DNA of 64,000 nt. Origin: Planctomycetota bacterium. Lineage in GTDB: Bacteria > Planctomycetota > SZUA-567 > JAFGGJ01. The stretch is taken from positions 44,700 to 108,699 of the forward strand of contig JAFGGJ010000016.1 of assembly GCA_016930595.1 (NCBI GenBank). Direction: 5' to 3'. Shown here in pieces: positions 33,778-42,067 of the stretch. The notes beneath the pieces were generated by a model. The model was not told where the DNA came from and did not search any database. It was given only the letters and a program-made list of their open reading frames with translations. The translations under genes and the position numbers were made by a program. Positions within the stretch are counted from its first letter, which is position 1; every line of letters begins with the position of its first letter.

Positions 33778-34683
33778 TTATACCTGCAGAGCGGCGGACC
33801 GGACCGTATTTCTGAGGAGCATGGTGACGGTAAGGGGGCCCACGCCGCCCGGGACGGGGGATATTGCGGAAGCGACGGTGCAGGCGGAGGCGAAATCGAC
33901 GTCGCCGACGGTCTGCTTCCTGGGCTTGCCCTTGGCGTCATAGACGGGATTTCCACCTTCGTCGAGCAGCGGGATGCGGTTGATGCCGATGTCGATGATG
34001 ACGGCGCCCTGTTTCAGGTCGTTGCCGCGTATGAGACCCGGCTTGCCGACGGCGACGAAGACGACATCCGCCTTTAGGGTATGGTCCCTGACGCACCTCG
34101 TTGCGATATGGCAAATGGTCGGGGTGGCGCTTTCGGTGGGATGGCCGAGCATCATGAGTGCGAGCGGCTTGCCGACGATTTCGGAATGGCCGACGACGAC
34201 GACTTCCTTGCCCTTCATGCTTTCGCCGGTAAGGTTGTACACTTCGATGGCGGCGGACGCCGTGCAGGGTGCGAGGGTGAAATCGCCAAAGACCAGCTTG
34301 CCGATATTGGTGGGCGTGATGGCTTCGACGTCCTTGACGGGGCTGAGCGTTTCCTGTACGGCCCTGGCGTTGACGTGGCTGGGCAGGGGCATCTGGACGA
34401 TGATGCCGGTGTAGCGGTCATCGTCGTTCAACTCGCGCACTGCGGACAGCACGCCGCTTTCGGGGGTCTCGCCCGGGAGTTGTTTCAGGGTGTAGGCGAT
34501 GCCGGCTTCATCGAAAGCGCGCTGCTGGCTGCGGAGGTAGACGCGGCTGGCGGCGTTTTCCCCGACCTGAAGCGCGACCAGGTGCGGGTCCTTGTTCCTG
34601 GCCCGCAGATTTTCCAGTTCGCCGGCGATTTCTTTCTTGAGTTCGGCGGCGCGTTCTTCACCATCGAGCATTCTGCAGGACAT
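33778..34683 (-). CDS. folD: Divergent FolD: methylene-tetrahydrofolate dehydrogenase lacking cyclohydrolase residues
   Basis: 301 residues from the ATG at 34683 (AAAGGAG upstream). The family fold is clear: VALQVGENAASRVYLRSQ, GIIVQMPLPSH, VVVGHSEIVGKPLALMML and SPVPGGVGPLTVTMLL. However the lysine four residues after the catalytic tyrosine (Tyr49), essential for cyclohydrolase in E. coli FolD (Lys56), is Gln53, and the DVDG motif reads DVEA. A short insertion follows the NAD(P) motif (GHPTESATPTICHIATRCV). It may work only as dehydrogenase, like yeast MTD1. Last of the metV-metF-folD genes, 42 bases after metF. Confidence 0.9.
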   Translation of the reverse strand: MSCRMLDGEERAAELKKEIAGELENLRARNKDPHLVALQVGENAASRVYLRSQQRAFDEAGIAYTLKQLPGETPESGVLSAVRELNDDDRYTGIIVQMPLPSHVNARAVQETLSPVKDVEAITPTNIGKLVFGDFTLAPCTASAAIEVYNLTGESMKGKEVVVVGHSEIVGKPLALMMLGHPTESATPTICHIATRCVRDHTLKADVVFVAVGKPGLIRGNDLKQGAVIIDIGINRIPLLDEGGNPVYDAKGKPRKQTVGDVDFASACTVASAISPVPGGVGPLTVTMLLRNTVRSAALQV

Positions 34684-34725
34684 TTCCGGGGACTCCTTTC
34701 GGTGTTGCGCCATATGGGATAAAAG

Positions 34726-35610
34726 TCACTGAAGGCCGATCCCGGCCTGTTCAAGGACGGCGACGGCTTCCTTGTCCCAGCCCAGCGGCATCATGTGAAC
34801 GCCCTGGACCAGGTCCTTGACCTCGCCGACGATCCGGGCACCTATTTCGACGGACTTGGCGCGGCGGTCCTTCTTATCGGTGTCCTTCAGCTCATTGATA
34901 ATACCCTTGGGAACGGTGACGCCCGGGATGTTGGCGTTCATGAACTTGGCCATGCCGGCGTTCTTGAGCAGGATGATACCGGCCATGACGGGCACGCCGA
35001 AATCCCGCGCCCGCTTCATGAACTCGGCAAAGACGGGGACATCGAAGACCGCCTGGGTCTGGAAGAACCTGGCTCCCGCCTTGACCTTGCGCTCCATCTT
35101 GAAGAGCTGCGCGTCCATGTTGGCCGGCGACGGAGTGACGGAAGCGCCGGGGAAGAAGTCGGCCGGGCCGCTTTCCAGTTCGTTGCCGGAAAGGTCCCTG
35201 CCCTGGTTCAGCATGCGAATGGTTTCGAGAAGGCCGATGACGTCGATATCGTAGACCGGCTTGGCCTCGGGGTGGTCGCCCATCCTGGGATGGTCGCCGG
35301 TCAGGGCAAGTACGGTGTCGATGCCGAAGGAAGCGGCGGCCAGGAGGTCGCCCTGCAGGCCGATCCTGTTGCGGTCGCGGCAGGTGACCTGGAAGACTGG
35401 ATTCAGGCCTTCCTGCATGAGCCTGATGGAGAAGCCGAGCGAAGAGAGCTTCATCACCGAGGACTGGTTATCCGTGACGTTGAGGGCGTGGACGTGCGGG
35501 GCAAGCATGCGCGATGCGTTCAGTACTTCGGTAACATCGGTCCCCTTGGGCGGAGCCACTTCGACGGTAATGGCAAACCGGGCGTCTCCTATCGCCTGCC
35601 GCAGATTCAT
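34726..35610 (-). CDS. metF: Methylenetetrahydrofolate reductase, catalytic subunit
   Basis: 294 residues, normal for bacterial MetF. FAD-binding TIM barrel with the catalytic Glu17 in TVEVAPPKG, LNVTDNQ, LALTGDHP and QTQAVFD motifs. It reduces methylene-THF to methyl-THF. The ATG overlaps the stop of metV (ATGA), so the pair is made together, as in MetVF complexes of acetogens where MetF has no direct NADH activity and takes electrons through MetV. Confidence 0.95.
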   Translation of the reverse strand: MNLRQAIGDARFAITVEVAPPKGTDVTEVLNASRMLAPHVHALNVTDNQSSVMKLSSLGFSIRLMQEGLNPVFQVTCRDRNRIGLQGDLLAAASFGIDTVLALTGDHPRMGDHPEAKPVYDIDVIGLLETIRMLNQGRDLSGNELESGPADFFPGASVTPSPANMDAQLFKMERKVKAGARFFQTQAVFDVPVFAEFMKRARDFGVPVMAGIILLKNAGMAKFMNANIPGVTVPKGIINELKDTDKKDRRAKSVEIGARIVGEVKDLVQGVHMMPLGWDKEAVAVLEQAGIGLQ

Positions 35611-36317
35611 CGGGTGTCGCCCTCCTTGCAGTCTTCAGTGGGAATCCTGAGGTCTTCCCTGACGAGCCTGCGGGGGCTGCCGGAGGAAGACTTCGACCAG
35701 TTTTTGAAAAGAGGCATTTCCAGGAGCCGCTCCCTCGTGCCCAGGCGCGTGGCCCTTTCGAGAATCAGCTTCCACACGCAGGGGACATCGGGGGAGACTT
35801 CACACGAGCCGTCGTCGCGTGTGCCGCCGCAGGGACCGGCCATAAGGCCCTTGGAGCACCTGGCAACTGGGCACAGTCCGCCGGTGTATTCCAGGACGCA
35901 TTCTCCGCAGCCGGCGCAGTATTCGAGCCACACGCCGTGTTCCGCGCCGGTTCCCATGAACAGGGTGTCGACGGCGGGCAGGACGAAGAGGTCGGCGGCC
36001 TGGTCGGCGACGGAGTTCACACCGACGCCGCAGGCGAGGGAGAGGACGAGGTCCGCCTTGCAGCGGGCGACCTCGGCCAGGACTTCGGCGACGTATTCCG
36101 GCTCGCAGAGGCGCTTGGGCGTGAATTCGAAGACCTCCAATTCACGACCTTCGTTGCGCGCCCGTATGCGCAGTGCGGAGGCGAGTTCGGCAACTTCGGC
36201 CTCACCGCCGGCATGCGCGGCCGCCATGCACTCGTTGCAGCCCACGACCAGGACCCTGGAAAAGGGAGCGATCATGCGCCAGATATCGTCGAGGGACTTC
36301 TGTTGTCCAACAATCAT
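35607..36317 (-). CDS. metV: MetV, zinc/Fe-S subunit of methylenetetrahydrofolate reductase
   Basis: 236 residues from the ATG at 36317, overlapping the stop of the upstream oxidoreductase gene. The C-terminal part has a dense cysteine set (CAGCGECVLEYTGGLCPVARC, later PCGG and CEVSPDVPC) typical of the methylene-THF reductase C-terminal domain that binds an Fe-S or zinc centre in MetV. The N-terminal half (VLVVGCNECMAAAHAGG, ACGVGVNSVAD) is a Rossmann-like domain. It should link MetF to the oxidoreductase encoded just upstream. Confidence 0.9.
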   Translation of the reverse strand: MIVGQQKSLDDIWRMIAPFSRVLVVGCNECMAAAHAGGEAEVAELASALRIRARNEGRELEVFEFTPKRLCEPEYVAEVLAEVARCKADLVLSLACGVGVNSVADQAADLFVLPAVDTLFMGTGAEHGVWLEYCAGCGECVLEYTGGLCPVARCSKGLMAGPCGGTRDDGSCEVSPDVPCVWKLILERATRLGTRERLLEMPLFKNWSKSSSGSPRRLVREDLRIPTEDCKEGDTR

Positions 36318-38356
36318 CGGTCTGCAGCCTCCCGCGGACCAACCCGGGTTGAATCCGCATAAATGCGTTCCAGATCCTGTTCCGATTCTATCCTGCCGAA
36401 CCACACGTTGAGGGCGTCGTCCCGAAGGCCGGCGGCCTTGAGGAGAGCGGCGGCCCGGCTCACAGTCTGTTCGAAACGCCCGCGTCCTTCCGGATAGACG
36501 CAGGCGTCGCCGCAGTGGACGAGGAATACTTTTTCCGCTCCGGATTCAAAAGGGGCCATGATGTCGACGGCGGCAAGCCGTTCGACACAAGGCAGCGGCA
36601 CGATAGCCGCGGGGGGGCCGTTCCCGGCCTGCTGCGAGGTCAGAAACCGGCGGGAAGCGAGCGCATTCTGGCAAAGGAGGACAGCTACCCGCGCGCCGGG
36701 ATTCAGCTCAAGGGCGCGTGCAAGTCTCTCATGAACGAGCCCCCTGCCGAACCTCTGTAACGATATGGCCGCCGCCGGGCATTCGGCCGCGCAGAGGCCG
36801 CACGTAAGGCAGGCTTCCGCGGGCGCTTCCGCCGCGGTATGGCCGACCGTTGCTACGCCGTAAGGGCAGATCCTGACGCAGGTGTAACAGCCCACGCACT
36901 TGTCCGGATCCACCTCGGCGCCGAGGCCGCAGGCCACGCATCTTGCCGCTTCCTTCCGCGCTTCCGCTTCCGAAAGGGTGCCTTCGACTTCTTCGAACGA
37001 CGCGGCGCGTGCGGCCGGGGAACGCATGGGGGACGATACTCTCGCGATCCTCGACATCCTGCCTCGAACGTCCTCCGGGATATCTTCGATATCCGGCACG
37101 GCGGGCGAAGACGGCATGACGTGGACCAGCGGGGCCGGCGGAACGCCGAGGTACTCCAGGACGGCGGCGGCGGTCCTGTGGCCGCTGGCCACGGCTTCGA
37201 CGGCGGAGCCGGGGCCCGTCATTACTTCGCCGGCGAGGAACACGCCGTCGGCGGAAGTACGCGCACCGGGGCCGGCCTTGATACGTCCGGGAGCGGATTC
37301 TTCGATACCGGCGCCCTTGATGGCAACGGTATCGGCGCTCTGCCCGATGGCGAGTACGACCGTATCGGCCGGCAGCGAAATGCGATCAGCGTCGTCGTAT
37401 TCCGGGGCGAACCTGCCGCCGTCATCGAACACGCGGGTACAGCGCCGGAAGACGGCTTCCGCGACGCGGCCGTCGCCGGTGAACTCCACGGGGCCGTAGG
37501 AGTTGATTATCTTGACGCCCTCCTCGTGAGCCTCGTCAATTTCCCACTTGTGGGCCGGCATTTCGTCGACGGATTCGAGGGCGACGGCAGTGACGTCTTC
37601 CGCCCCGAGCCGTACGGCCGTGCGCGCGACGTCCATGGCCACGTTGCCGCCGCCGACGACAAGAACCGAACCGTTGAGCCGCTCCATGCCGCCAGCGCGG
37701 GCACGCCGGAGAAAATCAATCGCCAGGTGGACCCCGTCCAGGTCCACTCCGGGGACGGCAAGCGAACGGCTTTCCGCAAGACCGAGGGCAAGCACGACGG
37801 CATCGTAATCACGGCACAGGTCCTGGAGGCCGATATCCGTACCTATTTCCACCCCGGTCTTTATTTCAACGCCGGCGCGCCTGATATCGTCGATGTCTTC
37901 CTCGACAACCTCGTACGGCAGCCTGTAACGCGGGATGGTGGCGCCCAGCATACCGCCGGGTCTCTCGTCCCGCTCATAGACCACGACGTCCACGCCGGAG
38001 AGAGACAGGTCCAGGGCGGCGGCGAGGCCGGCCGGGCCGCTGCCGACCACGGCGACCTTTCTGCCGGAAGAAGGCGCCCTTCCCGGCACGCGGTGCGAAC
38101 GGTACTCACGCGTGGCGTCGGTAACGAATCTCTTGATGGCCCTGAGCGACACGGGCGAATCCACGCTGGACCTGCGACAGGCTTCTTCGCAGGGATGGTG
38201 GCAGATCCTGCCGCAGACGGCACTCATCGGATTCGCCGCGAGCAGGATATCCAGGGCATCTTCATAGCGGCCATCGGCCACGGCACGCACATATTCCCGG
38301 GTATCGGTAAGCGCCGGACAGGCGGCGTGGCAGGGAGGCAGGACGTCCTGGGCCAT
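36314..38356 (-). CDS. GltD-like FAD oxidoreductase fused to 2[4Fe-4S] ferredoxin and MvhD-like domain
   Basis: 680 residues from the ATG at 38356. Domains in order: a GltD-type N-terminal Fe-S domain (Cys9, 13, 48, 52, 56, 60); FAD and NAD(P)H domains with GSGPAG at 105-110 and VVGGGNVAMD near 233-242; a ferredoxin with cysteines 487, 490, 493, 497 and 516, 519, 522, 526; and a C-terminal domain (about 555-625; LLCQNA, PCVERLAAVD, VHCGDACVYPEGRGR) like MvhD, the hydrogenase/Hdr delta subunit. It probably feeds NAD(P)H electrons through the clusters to MetV-MetF; the following metV gene overlaps it. The fusion replaces separate HdrA/MvhD proteins of acetogens. Confidence 0.88.
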   Translation of the reverse strand: MAQDVLPPCHAACPALTDTREYVRAVADGRYEDALDILLAANPMSAVCGRICHHPCEEACRRSSVDSPVSLRAIKRFVTDATREYRSHRVPGRAPSSGRKVAVVGSGPAGLAAALDLSLSGVDVVVYERDERPGGMLGATIPRYRLPYEVVEEDIDDIRRAGVEIKTGVEIGTDIGLQDLCRDYDAVVLALGLAESRSLAVPGVDLDGVHLAIDFLRRARAGGMERLNGSVLVVGGGNVAMDVARTAVRLGAEDVTAVALESVDEMPAHKWEIDEAHEEGVKIINSYGPVEFTGDGRVAEAVFRRCTRVFDDGGRFAPEYDDADRISLPADTVVLAIGQSADTVAIKGAGIEESAPGRIKAGPGARTSADGVFLAGEVMTGPGSAVEAVASGHRTAAAVLEYLGVPPAPLVHVMPSSPAVPDIEDIPEDVRGRMSRIARVSSPMRSPAARAASFEEVEGTLSEAEARKEAARCVACGLGAEVDPDKCVGCYTCVRICPYGVATVGHTAAEAPAEACLTCGLCAAECPAAAISLQRFGRGLVHERLARALELNPGARVAVLLCQNALASRRFLTSQQAGNGPPAAIVPLPCVERLAAVDIMAPFESGAEKVFLVHCGDACVYPEGRGRFEQTVSRAAALLKAAGLRDDALNVWFGRIESEQDLERIYADSTRVGPREAADR

Positions 38357-38410
38357 GTTTCGGACCTCTCGCGAACACAGAACCGGTTGCATGCTCTTGC
38401 TTATTGACTC

Positions 38411-38441
38411 ATTAAACTTAGCGGCGGAGGTATGTCGTCAA
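38411..38441 (-). promoter_or_regulatory. Weak candidate promoter for the C1/folate operon
   Basis: Minus strand TTGACG (38436-38441) and TTTAAT (38411-38416), spacer 19 bases, longer than ideal. Confidence 0.3.
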
Positions 38442-38519
38442 GCAAAGTTTGGGATTTTCCGTGCGCGATCCGCGAAATGTGGAGATCCGTGCACGACGGT
38501 CCGGCAGAGACGAAAAACC

Positions 38520-40169
38520 TCACGGGTTCCCGCGCCGCACGCGTTCCACGAAATCGCCGTCAAGGCCGACACGTCGGGCCCAGCCTTCCAGGTCGAGTTC
38601 GGAAAGCCTGACGAGCGGCTCATCCCGGACGGCGTCGATTATCTCTTCGGTGGGATGCCTGAGCCCGGCGAGTTCCTCCGGGGGGAGCGTCAGGATCCAC
38701 GGCGGCGGGTACTGGGAATTCCTCGCCTTTGGCCCCGCCGGCAGGGCGTAGGGCTGCAACCTGAGAAAATCCTTCCATTCGATCATGCCCGCAAGGCCCC
38801 AGCGCTCCTCGTAATCGACAAGCCTTCTGCGCATGTGGTCGTAGACCGGCCGCAGATCCGCCGGCACGCCTTCCGTCAGCAGGTTCCGCTGCTCGAAAGG
38901 ATCCTGGACCATGTCAAACAGGGCTTCATGCCCGCCGTAGTAGGAATACACGTACTTGTACTTTGCGTCGCGAAGCGAACACCACCTCTTGGGGCCGTTG
39001 CCGTTCTCGATGTACTGCACACTCCGATCCCTGCCGGAACCCGCGTCGAGAAGCGACGCTCCGGGCAATTCAAGGGGACCGGGATAATTCACGCCGGCGG
39101 CGTCCAGGAACGTGGGCAGGACGTCGTTCAGGTCCACGAAATGTTCCGAATCGACACTCCCCGGCTCGATAACGCCGGGGAACCGCATGATAAACGGGAT
39201 GCGGCAGGCGCTTTCATAGGGAAGCGATTTCTGAAAGCAGTCGAGGTCGCCCAGCATCTCACCGTGGTCGCTGGCAAACAGCAGAAGCGTGTTGGAGGCG
39301 AGGCCGAGTTCGTCCAGGCAGTCCAGGATACGGCCCATCTGTTCGTCAACAAAAGATATCGAGACGTGATAGTGCTCGCGGTGACGGCGGAGCCGGGGGG
39401 GATCATCAAGCATGCCCTCCCCGAGTTCAAACCTGTTGCGGGCCATGGGGACGAGGTCCGAACGGTCGTCCGGCGGCTCGAGACGCGGGATCCTCCCGGG
39501 CAGAGCGGCGCCGGCATAGAGGTCGGCCAGGCGTTCCGGAACGTTCTCGGGCGGATGGGGGGCAATCCAACTCGATTTCAGGAAAAAGGGCCTGTCCTCC
39601 GCAGCGGCGCGTCTCAGGAATTCAATGGACCGGTCGGCGACCCACCTGGACCCGTGATGCTCTTCCGGCACCAGCGACCTCTGCGGCTGATGATAAAGCA
39701 GGTGGCGCACGCCGTGCTGGTGCAGCACGTTGCAACCGACGGATTTCAGGTACATGAGATAGTCGTCGTCTTCACGATAGCGCGGGGTTTCCTCCATCAA
39801 TTCCATGCGGTCAAACCCGTGGTGCCGCCGCATCGGGCGGAAATGCATCTTCCCCACGGCATGCGTCAGGTAGCCGGCGTCGGAAAGAAGCTGCGGCAAC
39901 ACGGGCAGCTCGCGGGGACAGGGGTTGCCGCTGTTGGCGGCGTGCCCGTGATAACGCGCCGGCAGGCCGGTCATCATGTTGTGGCGCGCAGGTATGCATA
40001 CGGGGTTGGGCGTGTAAGCCCTGTCGAACCTGGCGCCTTCTGAACAAAGCCTGTCCAGGTTGGGCGTGTGAAGACTCTCACGAACGCGCGGATCGCCGTG
40101 CGAGCACGCGACACTGTCGTATCTCTGCTGGTCGGTGAAAAAAAGAACGATATTGGGTCTTTCCGCCAT
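38520..40169 (-). CDS. Sulfatase (alkaline-phosphatase superfamily, Cys-type)
   Basis: 549 residues. Metal-site motif NIVLFFTDQQR at the N-terminus, the formylglycine site Cys58 in CIPAR (CxPxR), and ASDHGEMLGD in the middle complete a type I sulfatase. The Cys must be converted to formylglycine by a maturase; neither anSME nor FGE is seen in the window. No signal peptide, so it is probably cytoplasmic or exported by another route. Likely cleaves sulfate esters from glycans, in keeping with the nearby glycosidases. Confidence 0.93.
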   Translation of the reverse strand: MAERPNIVLFFTDQQRYDSVACSHGDPRVRESLHTPNLDRLCSEGARFDRAYTPNPVCIPARHNMMTGLPARYHGHAANSGNPCPRELPVLPQLLSDAGYLTHAVGKMHFRPMRRHHGFDRMELMEETPRYREDDDYLMYLKSVGCNVLHQHGVRHLLYHQPQRSLVPEEHHGSRWVADRSIEFLRRAAAEDRPFFLKSSWIAPHPPENVPERLADLYAGAALPGRIPRLEPPDDRSDLVPMARNRFELGEGMLDDPPRLRRHREHYHVSISFVDEQMGRILDCLDELGLASNTLLLFASDHGEMLGDLDCFQKSLPYESACRIPFIMRFPGVIEPGSVDSEHFVDLNDVLPTFLDAAGVNYPGPLELPGASLLDAGSGRDRSVQYIENGNGPKRWCSLRDAKYKYVYSYYGGHEALFDMVQDPFEQRNLLTEGVPADLRPVYDHMRRRLVDYEERWGLAGMIEWKDFLRLQPYALPAGPKARNSQYPPPWILTLPPEELAGLRHPTEEIIDAVRDEPLVRLSELDLEGWARRVGLDGDFVERVRRGNP

Positions 40170-40264
40170 CGCAGGCTCCTCCGTAACCCCAGTTTACTCC
40201 ATCAAACGCCCGCGGCAACGTGCTCCGTGCGAGCTGACCGCGGGAAACGCCCGGCAAGTCCGGT

Positions 40265-40292
40265 TTGACCTGCAGAGGCAAACCGTTAGAAT
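40265..40292 (+). promoter_or_regulatory. Sigma70-like promoter for the small membrane protein
   Basis: TTGACC (40265-40270), 16 bases, TAGAAT (40287-40292); the ATG at 40322 follows 30 bases later. Confidence 0.5.
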
Positions 40293-40321
40293 TCACGACA
40301 CACGGAAATAGGGGAAACAGG

Positions 40322-40681
40322 ATGCGGATTCTGATGTACATTGCGGCATTCATGGTGCTGGGACTGGGAATGACGGCCGCGGTTCTCAAGTTTCAGGACC
40401 GTGTTCCGATAGCGGAGTCGCATTTCAACCTGCTTGAAGGAATAGTGACGACCGTCCTGTGGACGCTTGGATTCCTTGGCCTGGCCGGGCTGTACGGAAC
40501 AGTCCGCAGGTTGTCGGGCGCCGACACGGACCCGCGTTCACGCAGGCGGTCGCGCGGCACCGGAACGCCGGAGAATGACCCCCCTACGACGCGGAAAGAA
40601 GCCCTGCCCGGCACGGAACAGTCCGGGAGTTCCGACCCGGACGACCAGTTCTTTACGGTTACGCCCCTGGACCAAACATAG
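40322..40681 (+). CDS. Small membrane protein with disordered C-terminal tail, unknown function
   Basis: 119 residues. Two hydrophobic segments at about 3-22 (ILMYIAAFMVLGLGMTAAVL) and 38-60 (TTVLWTLGFLGLAGLYG) flank a short loop, followed by a hydrophilic 55-residue tail rich in Arg, Thr, Pro and Asp. No known domain. A weak GGGGA precedes the start, and the promoter upstream supports expression. It is divergent from the sulfatase. Confidence 0.6.
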   Translation: MRILMYIAAFMVLGLGMTAAVLKFQDRVPIAESHFNLLEGIVTTVLWTLGFLGLAGLYGTVRRLSGADTDPRSRRRSRGTGTPENDPPTTRKEALPGTEQSGSSDPDDQFFTVTPLDQT

Positions 40682-40735
40682 AAGCCGCGGGGCGCGGGCA
40701 GAGCCGCCCGAAAGTTTATAGTTGGGCGCAATACC

Positions 40736-40763
40736 TTGACAGCCGGCGCACGCCGGTTAGACT
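40736..40763 (+). promoter_or_regulatory. Strong promoter with palindromic spacer before the ABC ATPase gene
   Basis: Perfect TTGACA (40736-40741), 16 bases, TAGACT (40758-40763). The spacer contains CCGGCG-CA-CGCCGG (40743-40756), a 6-bp inverted repeat placed exactly between the two elements, a good position for a repressor. Confidence 0.6.
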
Positions 40764-40817
40764 GGTGTGTCCTGGCGGCCGTGCGCGGCCGCGGCAATGC
40801 AGCGTTTTGGAGGCAGC

Positions 40818-41972
40818 GTGGCGGAAGTAAAGCTGGAACATGTGTTCAAGGAGTATCCGGGTCAGGTGCAGGCGGTAAATGACTTCGATCTCCTGATAAA
40901 CAACCGCGAGTTCCTCGTGCTTGTCGGGCCGTCGGGCTGCGGCAAGTCCACCACGCTGCGGATGATCGCCGGACTCGAAGAAATCACCAAGGGCACGATA
41001 TCCATCGGCGAACGCGTCGTGAACGACGTGCCGCCTAAAGACCGTGACATTGCGATGGTTTTCCAGAACTACGCCCTTTATCCGCATATGACGGTCTACG
41101 AGAACCTGGCGTTCGGCCTAAGGCTGAGGCATTACCCCAACGACGAAATAGACCGGCGCGTGCAGGAAGTCGCCCGGATACTTGGACTGCTGGAACTCCT
41201 GGAACGCAAGCCCAAGGCCCTGTCCGGCGGACAGCGCCAGCGCGTGGCGGTGGGCCGGGCCATAGTCCGTAAACCGGCGGTCTTCCTCTTCGACGAGCCG
41301 TTGTCCAACCTGGATGCAAAGCTGCGCGTGGAAATGCGCGCCGAATTGAACAAACTCCACCACAGGCTCAAGACCACCATGATATACGTCACACACGATC
41401 AGTTGGAAGCGATGACGCTGGCCGACCGGATCGTCGTCATGAAGGACGGCTGGATACAGCAGGTCGGCAGACCCCTGGAAATTTACGATTACCCCATAAA
41501 CGCCTTCGTGGCTGGATTCATCGGCACGCCGCCCATGAATTTCCTGCACGGGACGCTGGAAGACCGGAATGGAACGATATTCTGGACCGACGGCCACGGA
41601 GCCGTGAAGCTGAGCGACGACGTTCAGTCCCGCGTCCGCTCTCACGTCGGCAGGAAGACCACCTTCGGCGTACGTCCGGAAAACATCCACGATAAGGCGT
41701 TCCATGGCGAAGTCTCCGGCGAAACCCACCTGCTGTGCAAGGTCGAAGTGGTCGAACCGCTGGGCGACGAACAATACGTCTACCTCAGCGAACCACGGCA
41801 GGAACACATGATTATAGCCAAGTTCGACGCCCACCAGAAGGTGAGCGTCGGGTCGGAAATGGAAGTTCTGTTCAACCTGGAAAGGATCCATGTTTTCGAC
41901 GAGGAAACCGGTGAGAACATATCACGTGAAAACACGCAGCCGGTAGCATCAACCGAAAAGGAGGGAAATTAG
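40818..41972 (+). CDS. Sugar-type ABC transporter ATPase (UgpC/MsmX/MalK family)
   Basis: 384 residues from the GTG at 40818 just after GGAGG; homologues start at this MAEV-like position, while ATGs further upstream add an unlikely tail. Walker A GPSGCGKS at 37-44, Q-loop QNYALYPHMTVYENLAFGL, signature LSGGQ at 135-139, Walker B FLFDEPLSNLDAK (Glu160) and a C-terminal TOBE/OB regulatory domain (about 240-370). No permease or binding protein lies nearby, so it may serve several sugar importers, as MsmX does. Confidence 0.93.
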   Translation: MAEVKLEHVFKEYPGQVQAVNDFDLLINNREFLVLVGPSGCGKSTTLRMIAGLEEITKGTISIGERVVNDVPPKDRDIAMVFQNYALYPHMTVYENLAFGLRLRHYPNDEIDRRVQEVARILGLLELLERKPKALSGGQRQRVAVGRAIVRKPAVFLFDEPLSNLDAKLRVEMRAELNKLHHRLKTTMIYVTHDQLEAMTLADRIVVMKDGWIQQVGRPLEIYDYPINAFVAGFIGTPPMNFLHGTLEDRNGTIFWTDGHGAVKLSDDVQSRVRSHVGRKTTFGVRPENIHDKAFHGEVSGETHLLCKVEVVEPLGDEQYVYLSEPRQEHMIIAKFDAHQKVSVGSEMEVLFNLERIHVFDEETGENISRENTQPVASTEKEGN

Positions 41973-42018
41973 TTCTCCGACGCCGCCAGGCGCCGGCGAA
42001 TACCCGCATGGCCTTACA

Positions 42019-42045
42019 GGGGACCCTTACCGGTCCCCTTTTTTT
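42019..42045 (+). terminator. Strong intrinsic terminator just upstream of nusA
   Basis: Stem GGGGACC/GGTCCCC, six-base loop, then seven T residues, ending 22 bases before the nusA start codon. It would end the ABC ATPase transcript; any nusA transcript starting upstream must read through it, so attenuation is possible. Confidence 0.9.
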
Positions 42046-42067
42046 AGCTCTGACAAGGAGGGGCACG

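Noticed and set aside
36839..38407. Long open frame on the plus strand opposite the GltD-like gene
   Set aside because: Antisense shadow; the minus-strand product has complete FAD, NAD and Fe-S motifs.
42008..42067. Upstream ATG extension of nusA
   Set aside because: It would encode the terminator stem, lacks a ribosome site, and the TTG at 42068 has a strong AAGGAGG.
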